Source: Cephalopachus bancanus (taxonomy: Eukaryota; Chordata; Mammalia; Primates; Tarsiidae). Taken from it: a stretch of DNA of 64,000 nt. Under the pieces are notes generated by a model, which had not been told where the DNA came from, ran no database searches, and saw nothing but the letters and a program-made list of their open reading frames with translations. Position 1 is the first letter of the stretch, and each line of letters starts with the position of its first letter. Made by a program: the position numbers and the translations under genes. Below are positions 12,501 through 24,298 of this stretch, one piece after another. The DNA lies in assembly GCA_027257055.1 (NCBI GenBank), contig JAPVLO010000519.1:496001-560000 (forward strand), in the 5' to 3' direction.

Positions 12501-13386
12501 ACCATAAGGAAGGACATGCCCTCATGAAAATTGGAACTGGCATCCAATTCCTGAACAAAACCCAAAACCCACAGGTCATAAGAGGGAAGATAGACAAGTG
12601 GGACCTTATTAAACTGACAAGCCTCTGCAAAGTCAAAGAAACCATCAAGAGAGCAGAGAGACAGCCTACAGACTGGGAAAAAGTATTTGCCAACTCTAGG
12701 TCTGACAAAGGCTTAACATCCTGGATCTACAAGGAACTGAAACATACTGAAAAGAAGAAAACAAACAACCCCATTATAAAATGGGCAAAAGATATGAACA
12801 GACACTTCACAAAAGAAGACATCCGAGCAGCCAACAAACACATGAAGAAATGCTCAACCTCACTAATCATCAGGGAGATGCAAATCAAAACCACACTGAG
12901 ATACCACCTAACTCCAGTCAGAATGGCAATTATCAACAACTCAAAAAATAACAGCTGCTGGAGAGGGTGTGGTGAAAAGGGAACACTTCTACACTGTTGG
13001 TGAGAGTGTAAAGTAGTGCAACCTCTGTGGAAAGCAGTGTGGTGATTCCTAAAAGCTCTAAAAATCGACCTTCCATATGACCCTGCAATTCCCCTACTGG
13101 GAATATACCCTGAAGAACTCAAATCACTCTATTAGAAAGATATGTGCACACGTATGTTTATCACAACATTGTTCACAATAGCAAGAATCTGGAAACAACC
13201 ATGCTGCCCATCAAAAGAGGACTGGATTAAAAAATGTGGTACATATACACGATGGAATACTACACAGCCATAAAACAGAACAAAATCATGAATTTTGCTG
13301 CAACCTGGATGGAACTAGAGTCTATAATACTGAGTGACCTCTCACAGAAATAAAGATCCGAGTATCACCTGTTCCCACTCATATAG
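9585..13386 (+). pseudogene. L1-2 ORF2, best-preserved plus-strand copy, still broken
   Basis: ATG 9585 starts [19 protein letters not shown]. The endonuclease is open to 10073 with QETHL and an intact TGDFNTPL; a TAG then ends the frame. The rest of the endonuclease, including the HGTYSKIDHVLGHKSS and FSDHSG motifs, is at 10092-10448. The RT region is open at 11130-11423 and 11420-12022, with [14 protein letters not shown] and FADD (11681-11692) intact. The Cys-rich tail (12470-13003) shows [15 protein letters not shown], with the next Trp codon changed to TGA. In this type the ORF ends at TAG 13384-13386 after PLI, earlier than in type A. Length is about 3.8 kb, as expected. Inactive. Confidence 0.9.
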
Positions 13387-13600
13387 TGGACCTTGAACAC
13401 CCAATGTAATACTATAAGAAAATGACTGATGGTACTGGGCAACTATGGGGGGGAGGGGGATGGGATTAACAGTAGCAAATATCTGTCTGGGGATGGGAAA
13501 ACACCTCTTATCAACAGGGTGCCTGAATGAAATGTAATTGTACACCTGACCCTTAACTGCACCCCACAAAACCATAATAAATAATATTGATTAATAAAAA
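13387..13600 (+). other. L1-2 3' UTR and A-rich tail
   Basis: This is the type B 3' UTR. It has a G-run at 13446-13460, 'gtctggggatgggaaaacacc', 'gcaccccacaaaaccataat' and a tail ending in AATAAAAAAA. The same unit occurs at 29.15-29.35 kb (+) and 52.7-52.9 kb (-). Confidence 0.85.
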
Positions 13601-13612
13601 AAGAGATATTTG
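13601..13612. repeat. L1-2 target-site duplication, right
   Basis: The 12-mer aagagatatttg is the partner of 7145-7156 and follows the poly(A) directly. Confidence 0.7.
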
Positions 13613-13843
13613 CCTGTGTAGTGTCCCCATAATGAGGAATTTAAGTGTAAATTTGCATTTTGAATGTTATGCAACCTGCAGAATCAAAATTAGTCAATAA
13701 TAAACACTTGAAACTGTCACATAATCAAGACTAATGTATTTTCTTCTTGAATTATCAAAATTATCCGAATAATTATCTTACTTTATTGTTTTTCATAGTG
13801 CTTACTACTTCCAGCCAGATTCTGTATTTAATTTTTTTAAGTA

Positions 13844-13855
13844 CAGCTTATCTTT
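13844..13855. repeat. L1-3 target-site duplication, left
   Basis: The 12-mer cagcttatcttt is identical to 21302-21313. Here it precedes the poly(T) tail of L1-3. Confidence 0.85.
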
Positions 13856-15215
13856 TTTAATTTTAAGTTTTTATTTTAAAGATGTGGTTTACCATTCAGG
13901 ATTAGGAATACAAGTGATCATCATATAGGTAGAGTTTGGGCCTCACTTTGATCCCTACTTTGCCTGGTGTGAGATTGATGTTATGTATGTTATGTGACCT
14001 CCCCCCTGCCCATCTTTGCCTCCATGGCAGTATCCTGCTACTTGCCAATCCCTGTTCAGGGTCCACTTATGAGTGATAACATGCAGTACTCGGCTATCTG
14101 TTTCTGTGATAGATCACTAAGTATGGTAGACTCTAAATCCATCCATGTTGCTGTAAAGTCCATATGTTTTCCCTTCTTTATGGATGTGTAATATTCCATC
14201 GTGTATATGTAACACATTTTTTTAACCAAGTCCTGTTTCAGTGGGCAGCATGGTTGGTTCCATTTTTTTGCTATTGTGATTAGTGTGGCAATAAACATGC
14301 ATGTGAAGGTATCTTTTTTGTAGAATGATTTGAGTTCCTCCAGGTATATTCCCAGTAGGGGGACTGCTGGGTCAAATGGAGGGTCTATTTCTAGTTCTTT
14401 TAGATATCATCATACTGCTTTCCATAGAGGTTGACTAGTTCACATTTCTACCAGCAGTGTAGAAGCATTCCCTTTTCTCCACATCTTCACCAGCATCTGT
14501 TGTTGTTTGTTTTATTAATGATGGCTATTCTTACAGGGGTTAGATGGTATCCCAATGTGGTTTTAATTTGCATTTCTCTGATGATTAGTGAGACTGAGCA
14601 CTTTTTTCATGTGTCTGTTGGCTGCCCTTATATCTTGTTTTGAGAAGTATATATTGATGCCCACTTTTTAATGAGGTTGTTTTTTTCCTTTTGGCGTGTT
14701 TGAGTTCCTTGTAAATCCTGGATGTTAGGTCTTTGTCAGATATGCAGTTGGCAAATATTTTTTCCCCCATTCTGTGAACTGTCTCTTCACTCTCTAGATG
14801 GTTTCTTTTGCTTTGTAGAAACTTTTCAGTTTAATTAGGTCCCACTTGTCTATCTTATTTCTTATGGCATGGACATCTGGGGTTTTGGTCAGGAATTGGT
14901 TGCCTACTCTGATTTCTGTAAGGCTGTCTCCTGCATTTTCTAAGATTCCTATAGTTTGAGGTTTTATGTTTAGGTCTTTGATCCATTTAGAGTTGATTTT
15001 TGTGTATGGGGATAGGTAGGAGTCTTGTTTCAATCTTCTGCATGTTGTCAGTCAGTTTTCCCAGCACCATTTACTGAATAGGTTCTCCTCTCCCCAGTGG
15101 TTGATGGTAGAGGCTTTGTTGAAGATGAGTTGGTTGAGAAATTGAGGTTTTGCTTCTGGAATCTCTATCCTGTTCCATTGGTCTATATGTCTGTTCTTGT
15201 ATCAATACCAGGCTG

Positions 15216-15498
15216 TTTTTTTTTGAGTTGGAGTCTCACTCTGTCGCCCAGACTGGAGTGCAGTGGCCACTCCCAGCCACCGCAGCCTCGACCTGCTGGG
15301 CTCCGGCGATCCTTCTGCCTCAGCCTTCCGAGTAGCTGGAATTACAGGCATGCGCTACCACGCCCGGCTGATTTTTTGATTTATTGTAAAGATGAGGTCT
15401 CCCTGCCCAGGCGGGTCTCGAACCCACGGGCTCAGGCAATCCACTCACCTCAGCCTCCCAAAGGCGCGGGATTACAGGCTGAGCCACTAAGCCCGGCA
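15216..15498 (-). mobile_element. Young Alu-type SINE in L1-3
   Basis: This is a 7SL-derived dimeric SINE on the minus strand. A poly(T) run leads into gagttggagtctcactctg, with two arms of related sequence separated by 'gcccggctgatttttt'. The TSD ataccaggctgtttt (15206-15220, overlapping the tail) and attccaggctgtttt (15499-15513) match except at one base. Reverse-strand RNA polymerase III box B (GGTTCGAGACC) is visible in the left arm. It inserted into L1-3 after L1-3 had landed. Confidence 0.92.
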
Positions 15499-18051
15499 AT
15501 TCCAGGCTGTTTTGATGATTGTATCCTTATAGTAAAGTTTAAAGTCTTTAAATGTGATACCTTCCACTTTGTTTCTTTTGCTGATGATTGTTTTGGCTAT
15601 TAGTAGTTATTTATGTCTCCATATGAATTTCTGTATTGTCATTTCCATGTCTGAGAAGAATATGGTTGGTAATTTAATGGGTATTGAATTGAATCTGTAG
15701 ATTGCCTTTGGTAGGATGGACACGTTAATAGTGTTGATTCTTCCTATCTATGAGCATGGAATAATTTTCCATTCTTTTGTGTCTTCCTGGATTTCTCTGA
15801 GTAGTGTTTTGTAATTTTCATTGTAAAGACCTTTCACTTCTCTGGTTAGGAAGATGCTAGATATTTCTTTTTTTGTGGTTATTGTGAATGGGATTATGCT
15901 TTTTATTTGGTTCTCTGCCTGCTTATTGCTGGTGCATAAGAATGCAACTGTCTTTTGCACCTTTACTTTGTACCCTGAGATTTTGCCAAAGACCTTATTA
16001 GTGCAAGGAGGTTTTTGACATATTCTCATGGATTTTCAAGATGTAACATATTTTCAGCAAAGAGGTATAACTTAACTTCCTCTTTTCCTGTTTGAATTCC
16101 TCTGATTTCCTTCTCTGGTCTAATTGCTCCAGCTAGGACTTCCATCTCTATGTTGAACAGGAGGGATGATGGCAGGCACATTTGTCTTGTTCTGGTTTTC
16201 AGGGAAAATGCTTATAGTTTTTGTACATTTAGCAATATGTTGGCTGTTGGTTTGTCATAGATGGTGCTTAATATTTTGATCTTTGTTCTTTCTATGCCTA
16301 GGTGTTCGCAGTTTTTTTTTTTAATCAAGAAAGGATGCTGGATTTTATCAAAAGCTTTTTCTGCATCTAATGATATAATCATGTGGTTCTTATTTTTACA
16401 TCTGTTGATGTATTTGATTACATTTATGGTCTTGTGGATGTTGAACCAGCCCTGCATCCCAGGAATGATGCCTATTTGGTCATGGTGGAAGACTTTTGAG
16501 ATGTGTTGTTGAATATGATTTGCTAGAATCTTGTTGCGAATTTTTGCATCTATGTCCACCAGGGATTCTGGCCTGTAGCTCTCTTTTTTTGTTGGAACTT
16601 AACCTGGTTTGGGTATCAATGTGATGTTAGTTTCATAAAATGATTTGGGGAGAGTTCCACCTTTCTCAATTGCCTGGAATACTTTCAATAGGACTGGTAT
16701 CAGATTCTCCTTGTATGTTTTGTAGAGTTCTGCTGGAAAACCATCTGGTCCAGGGCTTTTTTTTCTGTAGGTTTTTTATTATTATTTTTTTTACAGTGGG
16801 GTCAATTTCCTGGGTTGTGGTTGGTCTATTTAGTGTCTGAATGTCTTCTTGTTTAAATCTTGGGAGCTTGTGTGATGTCAGAAAGTCCTTCATTTCATTT
16901 AGGTTATCAAGTTTGTTTCCATACGGGTGTGCATACAATCTTTTGTATTTCCTTGGGGTCAGTTGTGATTTGATTTTTTGCCTTTCTGATTGTGTTTATT
17001 TGGACTTTTTCTTGGTCATTCTGGCTAGTGGTTCATCAATCTTGTTTATCCTTTCAAAGAACCAGATTTTTGTTTTGTTGATTTTTTTTCTATGATATTT
17101 TTGTCTTTCATCTCCCATATTTAGGCTTTTACTTTGGTGATCTGGATTTTTCGGCTAAAGTTAGGATTTTGGTGGTCTTGTCATTCCAGTTCCCTTAGGT
17201 GGTTTGTTAAAAACTGGAAATTGTGATCTTTCCATTTTCTTGTGTGTTACTGATTTCATGGCATCCCAGTGCTTTTGGTAAGATGTTTATTGATTTTTAT
17301 TTGTTTCCAGGACTCTTTTAATTCCTGTTTTGATTTCTGTGTTGACCCAAGAGTTGTTCAGCATCATGCTATTTGGTTTCCATGTCTTTGTGTGAATTTT
17401 GTTGGTGTTGATATTTATTTTTATTCTGCTGTGGTCTGAGAAGGTGCATGGCAGTATTTTGACCTTATGAAATTTGTTTATGCTTGATTTATGGCCAAGG
17501 GTGAGATCAATCTTGGAGTACGTTCCATGTGGTGATTAGTAGAATGTGTATTCTGTGGTTGTTGGGTGGAATGTTCTGTAGATATCTATTAAGTTCATTT
17601 GGTCAAGCTTCAGGTTGAGTTTCTGGATATCTTTGTTGATTTCTTTGCCTCAGTGATCTATGTAGGGTTGTTAGTGGTGTATTTACATCTCCAGCATAGT
17701 GTTAGAGTGAATATCTTTTTTTAGTTTACTTAGTAGTTGCTTTATAAATGCTGGTGCTCCTGTGCTGGGTGCATATATGTTTAGGATGGATATTTCTTGT
17801 TGATGAACCTTTTATCATTATGTAGTTTCCTTCAATATCTTTTAATTTTTTTATAGTTTAAAGGTTGTTTTATCTGATATTAAGGTCATGACTCCTGCCT
17901 TCTTTAGTATTCCATTCACCTGGAAAATTGTTTTCCATCCTCTAACTTTGAGTCTATGAGCATCCCTTGTGGTAAGATGAGTTTCCTGGATACAGCAAAT
18001 AATTGGGTCATTTTAAAAAATTATTTATTTTAATTTATTTTATTTTTTTTT

Positions 18052-18336
18052 AGTTGGAGTCTCATTCTGTCGTCCAGACTGGAGTGCAGTGGCACGCTCC
18101 TGGCCACCACGACCTCGACTTGCTGGGCTCCAGTGATCCTTCTGCCTCAGCCTTCCAAGTAGCTGGAACTACAGGTGCCCACTACCATGCCCGGCTAATT
18201 TTTTTTTTTTTTATTTATTATAGAGGTGAGGTCTTGCCAAGTTGCTGAGGCTGGTCTTGAACGTGTGGGCTCAGGCAATTCACTCACCTTGGCCTCCCAA
18301 AGCACAGGATTATAGGCTGAGCCACCGAGCCTGGCC
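18052..18336 (-). mobile_element. Young Alu-type SINE in L1-3 (second)
   Basis: Same family as at 15216, minus strand, from agttggagtctcattctgtc to gagccaccgagcctggcc. It is preceded by an A/T-rich tail (18018-18051). The target is the AT-rich L1-3 ORF2 start region, so the TSD cannot be read with certainty. Confidence 0.9.
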
Positions 18337-18503
18337 TGTTTTTTATTTTTTTAATACAGTTTGTCCAATCTTTATCTTTTCAGTGGTGCTTTTAGTCTAT
18401 TCACATTCAGTTGATTATTGAAATGTGTTTATTCTCATCATAAGGTTCTATAAAGTTTTTCATTGTTTTCTTTTAACTCTTGGATTGATGTATGTGTGTG
18501 TTT

Positions 18504-19474
18504 TCATGTTTGCAGTTGTGATGTATTCTCTGTTGATTCTGTGTTCTCCTGTTCTCTTGGGAAGTGTGTGGTCATTCTTTTTTTTTCTTTCTTTCTTCCT
18601 GTAATACCTTTTTAAGCATCTCCTGTAGAGCTGATCTGGAAGCTGCATAATATCTTAGAGATTGGATGTTTGGGAAGGATTTTGCTTCTCCATTGCTGAT
18701 GAAGCTGAGATTGGCTGGATAGGAAATTTTTGGTTGAAGTGGTTTATCGTTGAAGACTTTGAAAATTTTACTTCAGTCTCTTCTAGCTTGTAGTGTTTCT
18801 GCTGATAGGTCTGCTGCTGTTCTGATTAGTCCTCCCCAGTAGGTAGTCTGACCCTTCTAACTTGCTGCCTTCAGGATTTTTTCTTTTGTACCTCCTTTTT
18901 GTAGACAAATTTCTATGTGTCTAGGGATTGATTTTCTTTGACATATTTCAGGGGTTCTCTGTATCTCTTGTGTTTGGTTGGTCACATCTGTAGTGAGATG
19001 GGGAAAATTTTCTTGGATAACCTCCTGGTGTTCTCCCTTTCCCTTTCTTCTTCTGGGGTACCAATCAGGCATAGGTTTGGCCTCTTAATATAATTGCCCA
19101 TCTCTTAGAGACTTTTTTTCTTTCTAGTTTTCTTTCTATGTTTTACAGATCAGGTTAATTTCATATTTTAGTCTTCAAATTCTGAGATTATTTCTTCTGC
19201 ATGAGTAATTCTGCTTTCCATGCTTGTCATCTTGTTATTTATTTCCCGGATGAAGTTTTTTTATGGCCAAAATCTCTGTTATAAGTTCTTTCAGTGTTGC
19301 ATTTTGCCTTCCTTGAGTCTTATTCACTCTTTCCATTCATTCCCTAATCCCTGTTGTATTCTAGGGCTAGTCGTTGGTGACTTCCATTGTTGAGGCTCTG
19401 TGGTCTTATTTTTCAGATGTTTTCTCTTTGTAACATTGGGAATTACCTGTGTTCTTCCATTGATTTTTCCTCAT
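18504..19474 (-). pseudogene. L1-3 ORF1, broken
   Basis: Read right to left, the ATG at 19474-19472 (context aaATGAGGAAAAAT) aligns with the ORF1 starts of L1-1 and L1-2. The expected end is a TGA at 18506-18504. Only short frames survive, such as 18857-19072 with EVIQENFPHLTTDVTNQTQEIQRT, the RRM region seen in L1-1. Stops and indels are more frequent than in L1-2, in line with a somewhat older copy. Size (about 970 bp) is normal for ORF1. Confidence 0.8.
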
Positions 19475-19960
19475 TTATGAAAGGTCTCTTTCTTTTTCTT
19501 TAGTTCCATTATTCATTGGTAGTGAGAGGGGCTTTCAATTCTAATATTTGTTCACCCCTTTATTCTTCTCTGATCAGGACTCTGAATTTGTTCTGTTTTG
19601 AAACAGGGCTGAGGGTGAGAAGCTTTGCTGTCACTTATAGTTTTGAGAGGCAAATAAGGTGGAGGATGGGGAGCTAGGATTCAGAAACTACTTGCATATT
19701 AAAATTTTCACTGACTGGGATATGGGTTCTCTAAGACACATTCCCCGCCACCACTCTATATGATGATGCAATGGGTACATGTGTGTGCCCCTGAGTCCAA
19801 GATAAAGCAATAGCAATGAGAAGAACAGAGAAAAGTAGAATGAAATAGGATGGACAAAAAACCATAGAAAATCAAAAGCAGAAACCAAAGCAAAAAACAA
19901 ACACACACACAAACAAAAACCAAAACACACTGAAAAGAAAAAAAAAAGAAAATCGAACAT

Positions 19961-20012
<52 letters not shown>
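19961..20012. repeat. (CA)n microsatellite
   Basis: About 25 CA dinucleotides lie within the L1-3 5' UTR. The run creates spurious Cys-Val ORFs on the minus strand. Confidence 0.95.
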
Positions 20013-20013
<1 letters not shown>

Positions 20014-21227
20014 CCAACACAAAAGAAAGGAGAAGGTAAAAATAAAAAGAAAAAAAGGAGGGGTAATGCAAATGGAACCCTCACACATACATTCACATAC
20101 ACATTAAACTAAAAAAAGAGAAAAAGCTGAAAGATGAACACTAAATAATTTATATGCACACATAAACAAAAAACAAAAATTAAAGAAATAAAAGACAAAA
20201 AGCTGAGAGAAATGCAAATAAAACCCTCCTATACAGATTCGTGCACAAAGAAAAAAGAGGAGAAAAAAATTAAAAGAAAAAACCTGCCCTCTTGTGGCAG
20301 GTTCTGTAATTGTTACTTCCAGCTGCTCATAGGTAAACCCCTCTGCTGTCTCCTGTAGTGCTGCAGCCACATCCACAATCTCCCCAGTGCATGGCCCACG
20401 GAAGGAGGAAGGGCAGTGATGGTGTGCGGGCTTTGTTTCTCCCCTCCCACTCTTACGTGGTCTAGGGTTTCCCTCTGGTGGAGAGGTGCAGTATTGTCTC
20501 CTCCCCAGGTACTGGTTGTGGCAGATGCCCCAGTCAGGCTTACCCTGGAGTAGAGTCCTCCTATCGTGCTGACATCCAGGCTCCACCTGGGTCAGTCATG
20601 CCCCAGTCATGTGGTTCTAATGTTCAGAGGATTGCTGGGGAGAAGGAGGATGGTCAGCTGATATCTTTGGGGATCTTCCTACTCCTTTTCTGGTCGCACC
20701 CTTTGTTCTATCGTTGAATCTGGGTAGTGGGTGGGGTGCCAGAGACTCAGCATTCTTTCTATCCCTCTGAAGTTTGTGTTTTCAAGGTGTTCCCTCTGGG
20801 TTATGATCAACCCCTGAGTAGTTAACCCGCTGGACATAGAGATTGGGTCTGTTGCTCCATGGTGAGCAAGCCGGAGTACTTTCCTGCCCAGTTTTCAAGA
20901 TGGTGGCAGAGTGGAGCGCTTCCTCTGGCTCGCTGATTGTGCCTCCTCTGCAGCCCTTGCTGCTAGTGTCCAGCCAGGAACTGCAGCAGTGAGGCAGAGC
21001 CTGGAGTTGGAAGTCATTCCTGGCAGCTTTTTCCTGGGGAGGGTTTTGCTAATTTAAAAAAAAATGTCACTCAGCTTCTGTACCCCGGGAAACACTAGGG
21101 TCCAAGCATAGCAGCTGTGGAACCAGCCACTTCATCAGGAGAGCCCTGGCCACTTGCTCCTGAGTCCCCACTCAGTCAGCCACTCACACGCCCATTACTC
21201 ACAGACACATATGTAAAATTGTCCATA

Positions 21228-21251
21228 CACTCACTCACTCACTCACTCACA
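21228..21251. repeat. (ACTC)n microsatellite
   Basis: About six ACTC units lie near the 5' end of L1-3. Confidence 0.85.
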
Positions 21252-21301
21252 CAGGGACTCACATAGTCAGACTGGCTCTGCCTACATCTTCCTCCACCCT
21301 C

Positions 21302-21313
21302 CAGCTTATCTTT
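21302..21313. repeat. L1-3 target-site duplication, right
   Basis: Exact 12-mer copy of 13844-13855 at the 5' end of L1-3. Confidence 0.85.
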
Positions 21314-21354
21314 CTGTATTTAAATTTTTTAAAATTGTTTTGGTGTTGTCTTTT

Positions 21355-21475
21355 TCTACTAAAATGTAAGTTTCATGAGTACAACACAGGGAATTTTGTC
21401 TCATCCTCTGTTATAGCCCCAGTACTTGCAAAGTTCCTGACACATAATAGGTGCTCAATAAATATTATTGAATTA
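21355..21475 (+). mobile_element. L2 LINE 3' end
   Basis: Characteristic L2 3' text: aagtttcatgagtac, 'gttcctgacacataatagg' and 'tgctcaataaatattattg'. An ancient mammalian relic. Confidence 0.8.
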
Positions 21476-21774
21476 TTTGATTTTTCATGTTATTTGATGG
21501 CTAGTAATAGGGCTATATTAATGTCTGTGATTAGATCATTCTTTTAGACATTAATCAATATGTTCACACTATGGTCACTGTTAAATTGTAAATGTATCCA
21601 AATTGTTAGTCTACCCATTTAATGGTAGCTTATGTGGTCAGAAAATGGGGCTAAAGATATTAAGGTCTGTGTTCCACTTCATTTTTCCAAATATCTTTTG
21701 AACACTTTGTGTGTTTCTCTTCCTGTGCTATGGATACAAGAATGAATAAACTGATCCAGAGGAACTTTTAGAAA

Positions 21775-22020
21775 GTTATTTGACCTCTGTGCCTCAGTGT
21801 TTCATATACACACTCACCTATCCCCATATAAATACATACTCTTACGTACATATACACACACATATACATATTCAACATACATACATATATATATATATAT
21901 ACATATTTACTATACATACGTACACACAAGAGTACCTCATATGGTTGTTGTGAGAATTAAAATAAGTTAATCACTTAGAAGACTGTCTTGGCCTCAGTAA
22001 GCACTATATATGTTTGCTAA
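21775..22020 (+). mobile_element. MIR SINE, split by AT/CA microsatellite
   Basis: The MIR core 'ttgacctctgtgcctcagt' is followed, after a TA/CA-rich expansion (21830-21925), by 'ggttgttgtgagaattaaaa' and 'gcctcagtaagcactatata'. Plus orientation. Confidence 0.75.
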
Positions 22021-22024
22021 AAAA

Positions 22025-22246
22025 TAAAAAAGGAGTTCACAGTCTAAAAGATAGACTTGTAAATACATGGTTTTGATATAGAGTACTATATGTGAAAAGA
22101 GAGGTATGCCCAAGGGCCGTGAGAGTACAAAAGAGGGTGTGACTCTAATTCTGGAGATTGGATATTAATATAAATGAGACATACTTTGTCCTCAAGGCAT
22201 TCACTGTCTGAGTAATGAATATAGTTACATAACTATAATATAATGC

Positions 22247-22284
<38 letters not shown>

Positions 22285-22620
22285 AGAGACATAAATCGAC
22301 TTCCATGACCTCATCAAGGAAATATCAGTTCTGCCTAAGGAGTAGGGAGAAGTCTTTTAGGAATGGCTAAACTTGCATTGGGTCTTGGATTCACTAGGCA
22401 AAATTGGACTAGAAGGTGGTATAGGGATGGAACATGAGAAAATGCATAGATGTTAGAGTAGCTATAGTGTAGTAGAAGTAGAATACTGTAGAATAGAAGT
22501 AGTATAGTGTAGTAGAGGTGCAGAAGTTTAAAGCAAAAAGGGGAGAGGACAGATTACTAAGGGTATAAAATGCTATGCTAAGGACTTTGTATAACATAGC
22601 ATATGTAATGAGGATGCTGA
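22025..22620 (-). mobile_element. L2 LINE fragments, minus strand
   Basis: Antisense L2-like phrases: 'ggagttcacagtctaaaag', 'aggtatgcccaagggccgtg' and 'gaatggctaaacttgcattg'. Degraded, and interrupted by an AT microsatellite. Confidence 0.5.
22251..22281. repeat. (AT)n microsatellite
   Basis: About 15 AT units. Confidence 0.95.
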
Positions 22621-24298
22621 AGATTTAGGTCTTCCTATTTCTGTTTGGTTTCAATTTTGTGGGTTGACCTTGGTGGTGTTCATATCAGTTTGATTTAGCT
22701 CTGGAAAATCAAACTTATACCACAAAAGCACAGAGCAATGTTTAAAAGCCAATTCATTAATTTACAATGATAAATCTTTCTGCCAAAAGGATTGAAATAT
22801 TTGTTCTCACCTATCATTTGGGAAATCACAATTGGGGTGCAAGATTGCTTGGGTGAATTAAAAGGCAAAGGGAGTTGTCATTAAGGAGACAAATCTGTGA
22901 TAACTATGTAAAATTAAATGCTCCTCTTCTTACAGGGATGCATCTGGTACACAGACCCAGACAAGCCTAGGCACAATTCTGAGGGAGGTTTGATTTGACT
23001 CCAGAATGAGAATAACTAACAGGGACTTCGGTCTCCTGATACCCTTGTGGTACCTAATCCAAGAGTCTGCATTGTAAAGAAATGCTTTCAGACATTAGAC
23101 GCTCTTGCTGCTTTGTACAGAAAATTCCCATTAGGGCTATGAGAGGACCCAGTGTATTCATCCATCAATCATTTTAGTTTACTCTCAATACAAAGTTGTG
23201 CTTTAAGGTAATAAAAATGAAATATTAATGGATAATCTACACCATAGCTAAAACATGTATCTTTGATTTTGAAGTGTGAAAACCAGAATTTATCTATAAT
23301 AGCATGAAATTAAGCACCTAAAACTGAAATCAATATATGCCAAAAAATTAGAAATGGCACCAAAGTCAATTCAATAATTTTAACTGAAGCCAAATTACAG
23401 AATATGTATAGGACATTGGAAAATAACAACTCCAGGGGTACCTGAGAGAAATGGAGGGGGAAAGGAGGGAAAAAAAGGGAGGAGAGAAAAATAAGTTGAA
23501 AGAAAGAGGAATCATGTTCGAAAAGAAGATAAAACTTTTCAATCTTGCCATAGGCCAGATGATAGAAATTAGGTCAAAAATGACCATTTGAAGCAATAAC
23601 GTTGTCACTATTACTGATAGTTTTTTTTTCTTTCTTCTTTCACTGTTTTTAAAAGGTAAACTGAAGTGTAATAATATCACTGAAAGGAGGAAAAAGTATT
23701 TGTCGAAAAGCTGGAGGAGGAACAAGAAAATAAATGCTTTCTACCCTCCCCAGAAAGTGCTACATTGCCTCAGGTCTATAAATGTTTGAAAGCCACATTT
23801 ATGTGGGAAGTTTTGAATAGCCTTTCTTCAGCTGTGTCAGAAATGCTATCCTCTTAGCCAGATATTTTTCAGCTCATCTGACATTTATTTCTTACTCTGA
23901 CATTATTTCAAATACCCAGAAGGAAAGATGAATGTGGGATCCAATTCACAAAGAGCTCTTGGAAGAATGGAAAGGCACTGTAACCTTTTCCTAACCCAGA
24001 ACTAGTGTTGATTTTCTCTTCTTTCTTTTAGCCTCCAGTTATTGTGCACAATGTGCTCCCTGTAGAATGATTTATTTTGAGTTTCATTAAGAAAGTGACC
24101 AACAATTAATAAGAAAATATCCAGTGTTTGATGGCTTTACTATGGCTGTGCCACTGGGGGGATCATTTCAGACATGAAGAAACCACATTGGAAATTTCGG
24201 TGTGTGACTATGTGAAGTGAACTGTTTATAACTCAAGTTAATGGTTCCCATTGGTTGGATCATATCCCCGTTGTTCTACTGTACTATTTCTTATGCGG
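22621..24298. other. Non-coding DNA, no feature recognised
   Basis: No open frame with protein-like composition, no RNA gene and no repeat that I can name. A purine-rich, G-poor stretch lies at 23450-23520 (aggaggga-type runs). Confidence 0.5.

Larger units (their letters stand above)
7157..13600 (+). mobile_element. L1-2: full-length LINE-1, type B
   Basis: This is a complete 6.4 kb element: a GC-rich 5' UTR (7157-8547), ORF1 (8548), ORF2 (9585-13386), a 3' UTR with a G-run near 13447, and an A-rich tail ending about 13600. TSDs of 12 bp flank it. The 5' start resembles that of L1-4 (a 'tggcaa' then 'ggtgacggggca'-like string). Its 3' UTR (ending 'ataaataatattgatt') defines type B. It is inactive because of several frameshifts and stops. 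Confidence 0.93.
14056..18441 (-). pseudogene. L1-3 ORF2, with two SINE insertions and a dead RT site
   Basis: The start is the ATG at 18441-18439 (reverse strand), aligned to the ORF2 start of the other copies but followed quickly by a stop. The end is SGP plus TGA at 14058-14056, as in type A L1-1. SINEs interrupt the endonuclease part (18052-18336) and the C-terminal part (15216-15498). Open remnants include 16212-16559 ([19 protein letters not shown]), 15748-16029 and 14794-15033. The reverse-transcriptase FADD box near 16050-16061 reads FAEN, so both catalytic aspartates are lost. Many further stops exist. SINE-free length is about 3.8 kb. Confidence 0.88.
13856..21301 (-). mobile_element. 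L1-3: full-length LINE-1, type A, minus strand
   Basis: From right to left it contains a 5' UTR (21301 to about 19475), ORF1 (19474-18504), ORF2 (18441-14056), a 3' UTR and a tail (poly T at 13851-13880). The 12-bp exact TSD fixes both ends. Two SINEs (15216-15498 and 18052-18336) inserted afterwards. Without them the element is about 6.85 kb, slightly longer than L1-2, mostly because of a longer 5' UTR. The 5' UTR holds a (CA)n run and an ACTC run. The RT catalytic site is mutated (FAEN). Confidence 0.93.
19475..21301 (-). promoter_or_regulatory. L1-3 5' UTR
   Basis: About 1.8 kb lies upstream of ORF1 in element orientation. It begins with a purine-rich head (gaggaagatgtaggcagagc) beside the TSD. 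It contains a GC-richer promoter-like part (20300-21130), an ACTC run (21228-21251), an A-rich stretch and a (CA)n run. Promoter function is family knowledge, not shown here. Confidence 0.65.

Noticed and set aside
15097..15603. 168-codon plus-strand frame
   Set aside because: It is antisense to L1-3 ORF2 with a SINE in the middle; a shadow of two mobile elements.
19688..20102. Three overlapping minus-strand frames with Cys-Val and Phe runs
   Set aside because: Created by the (CA)n run and T-rich L1-3 5' UTR.
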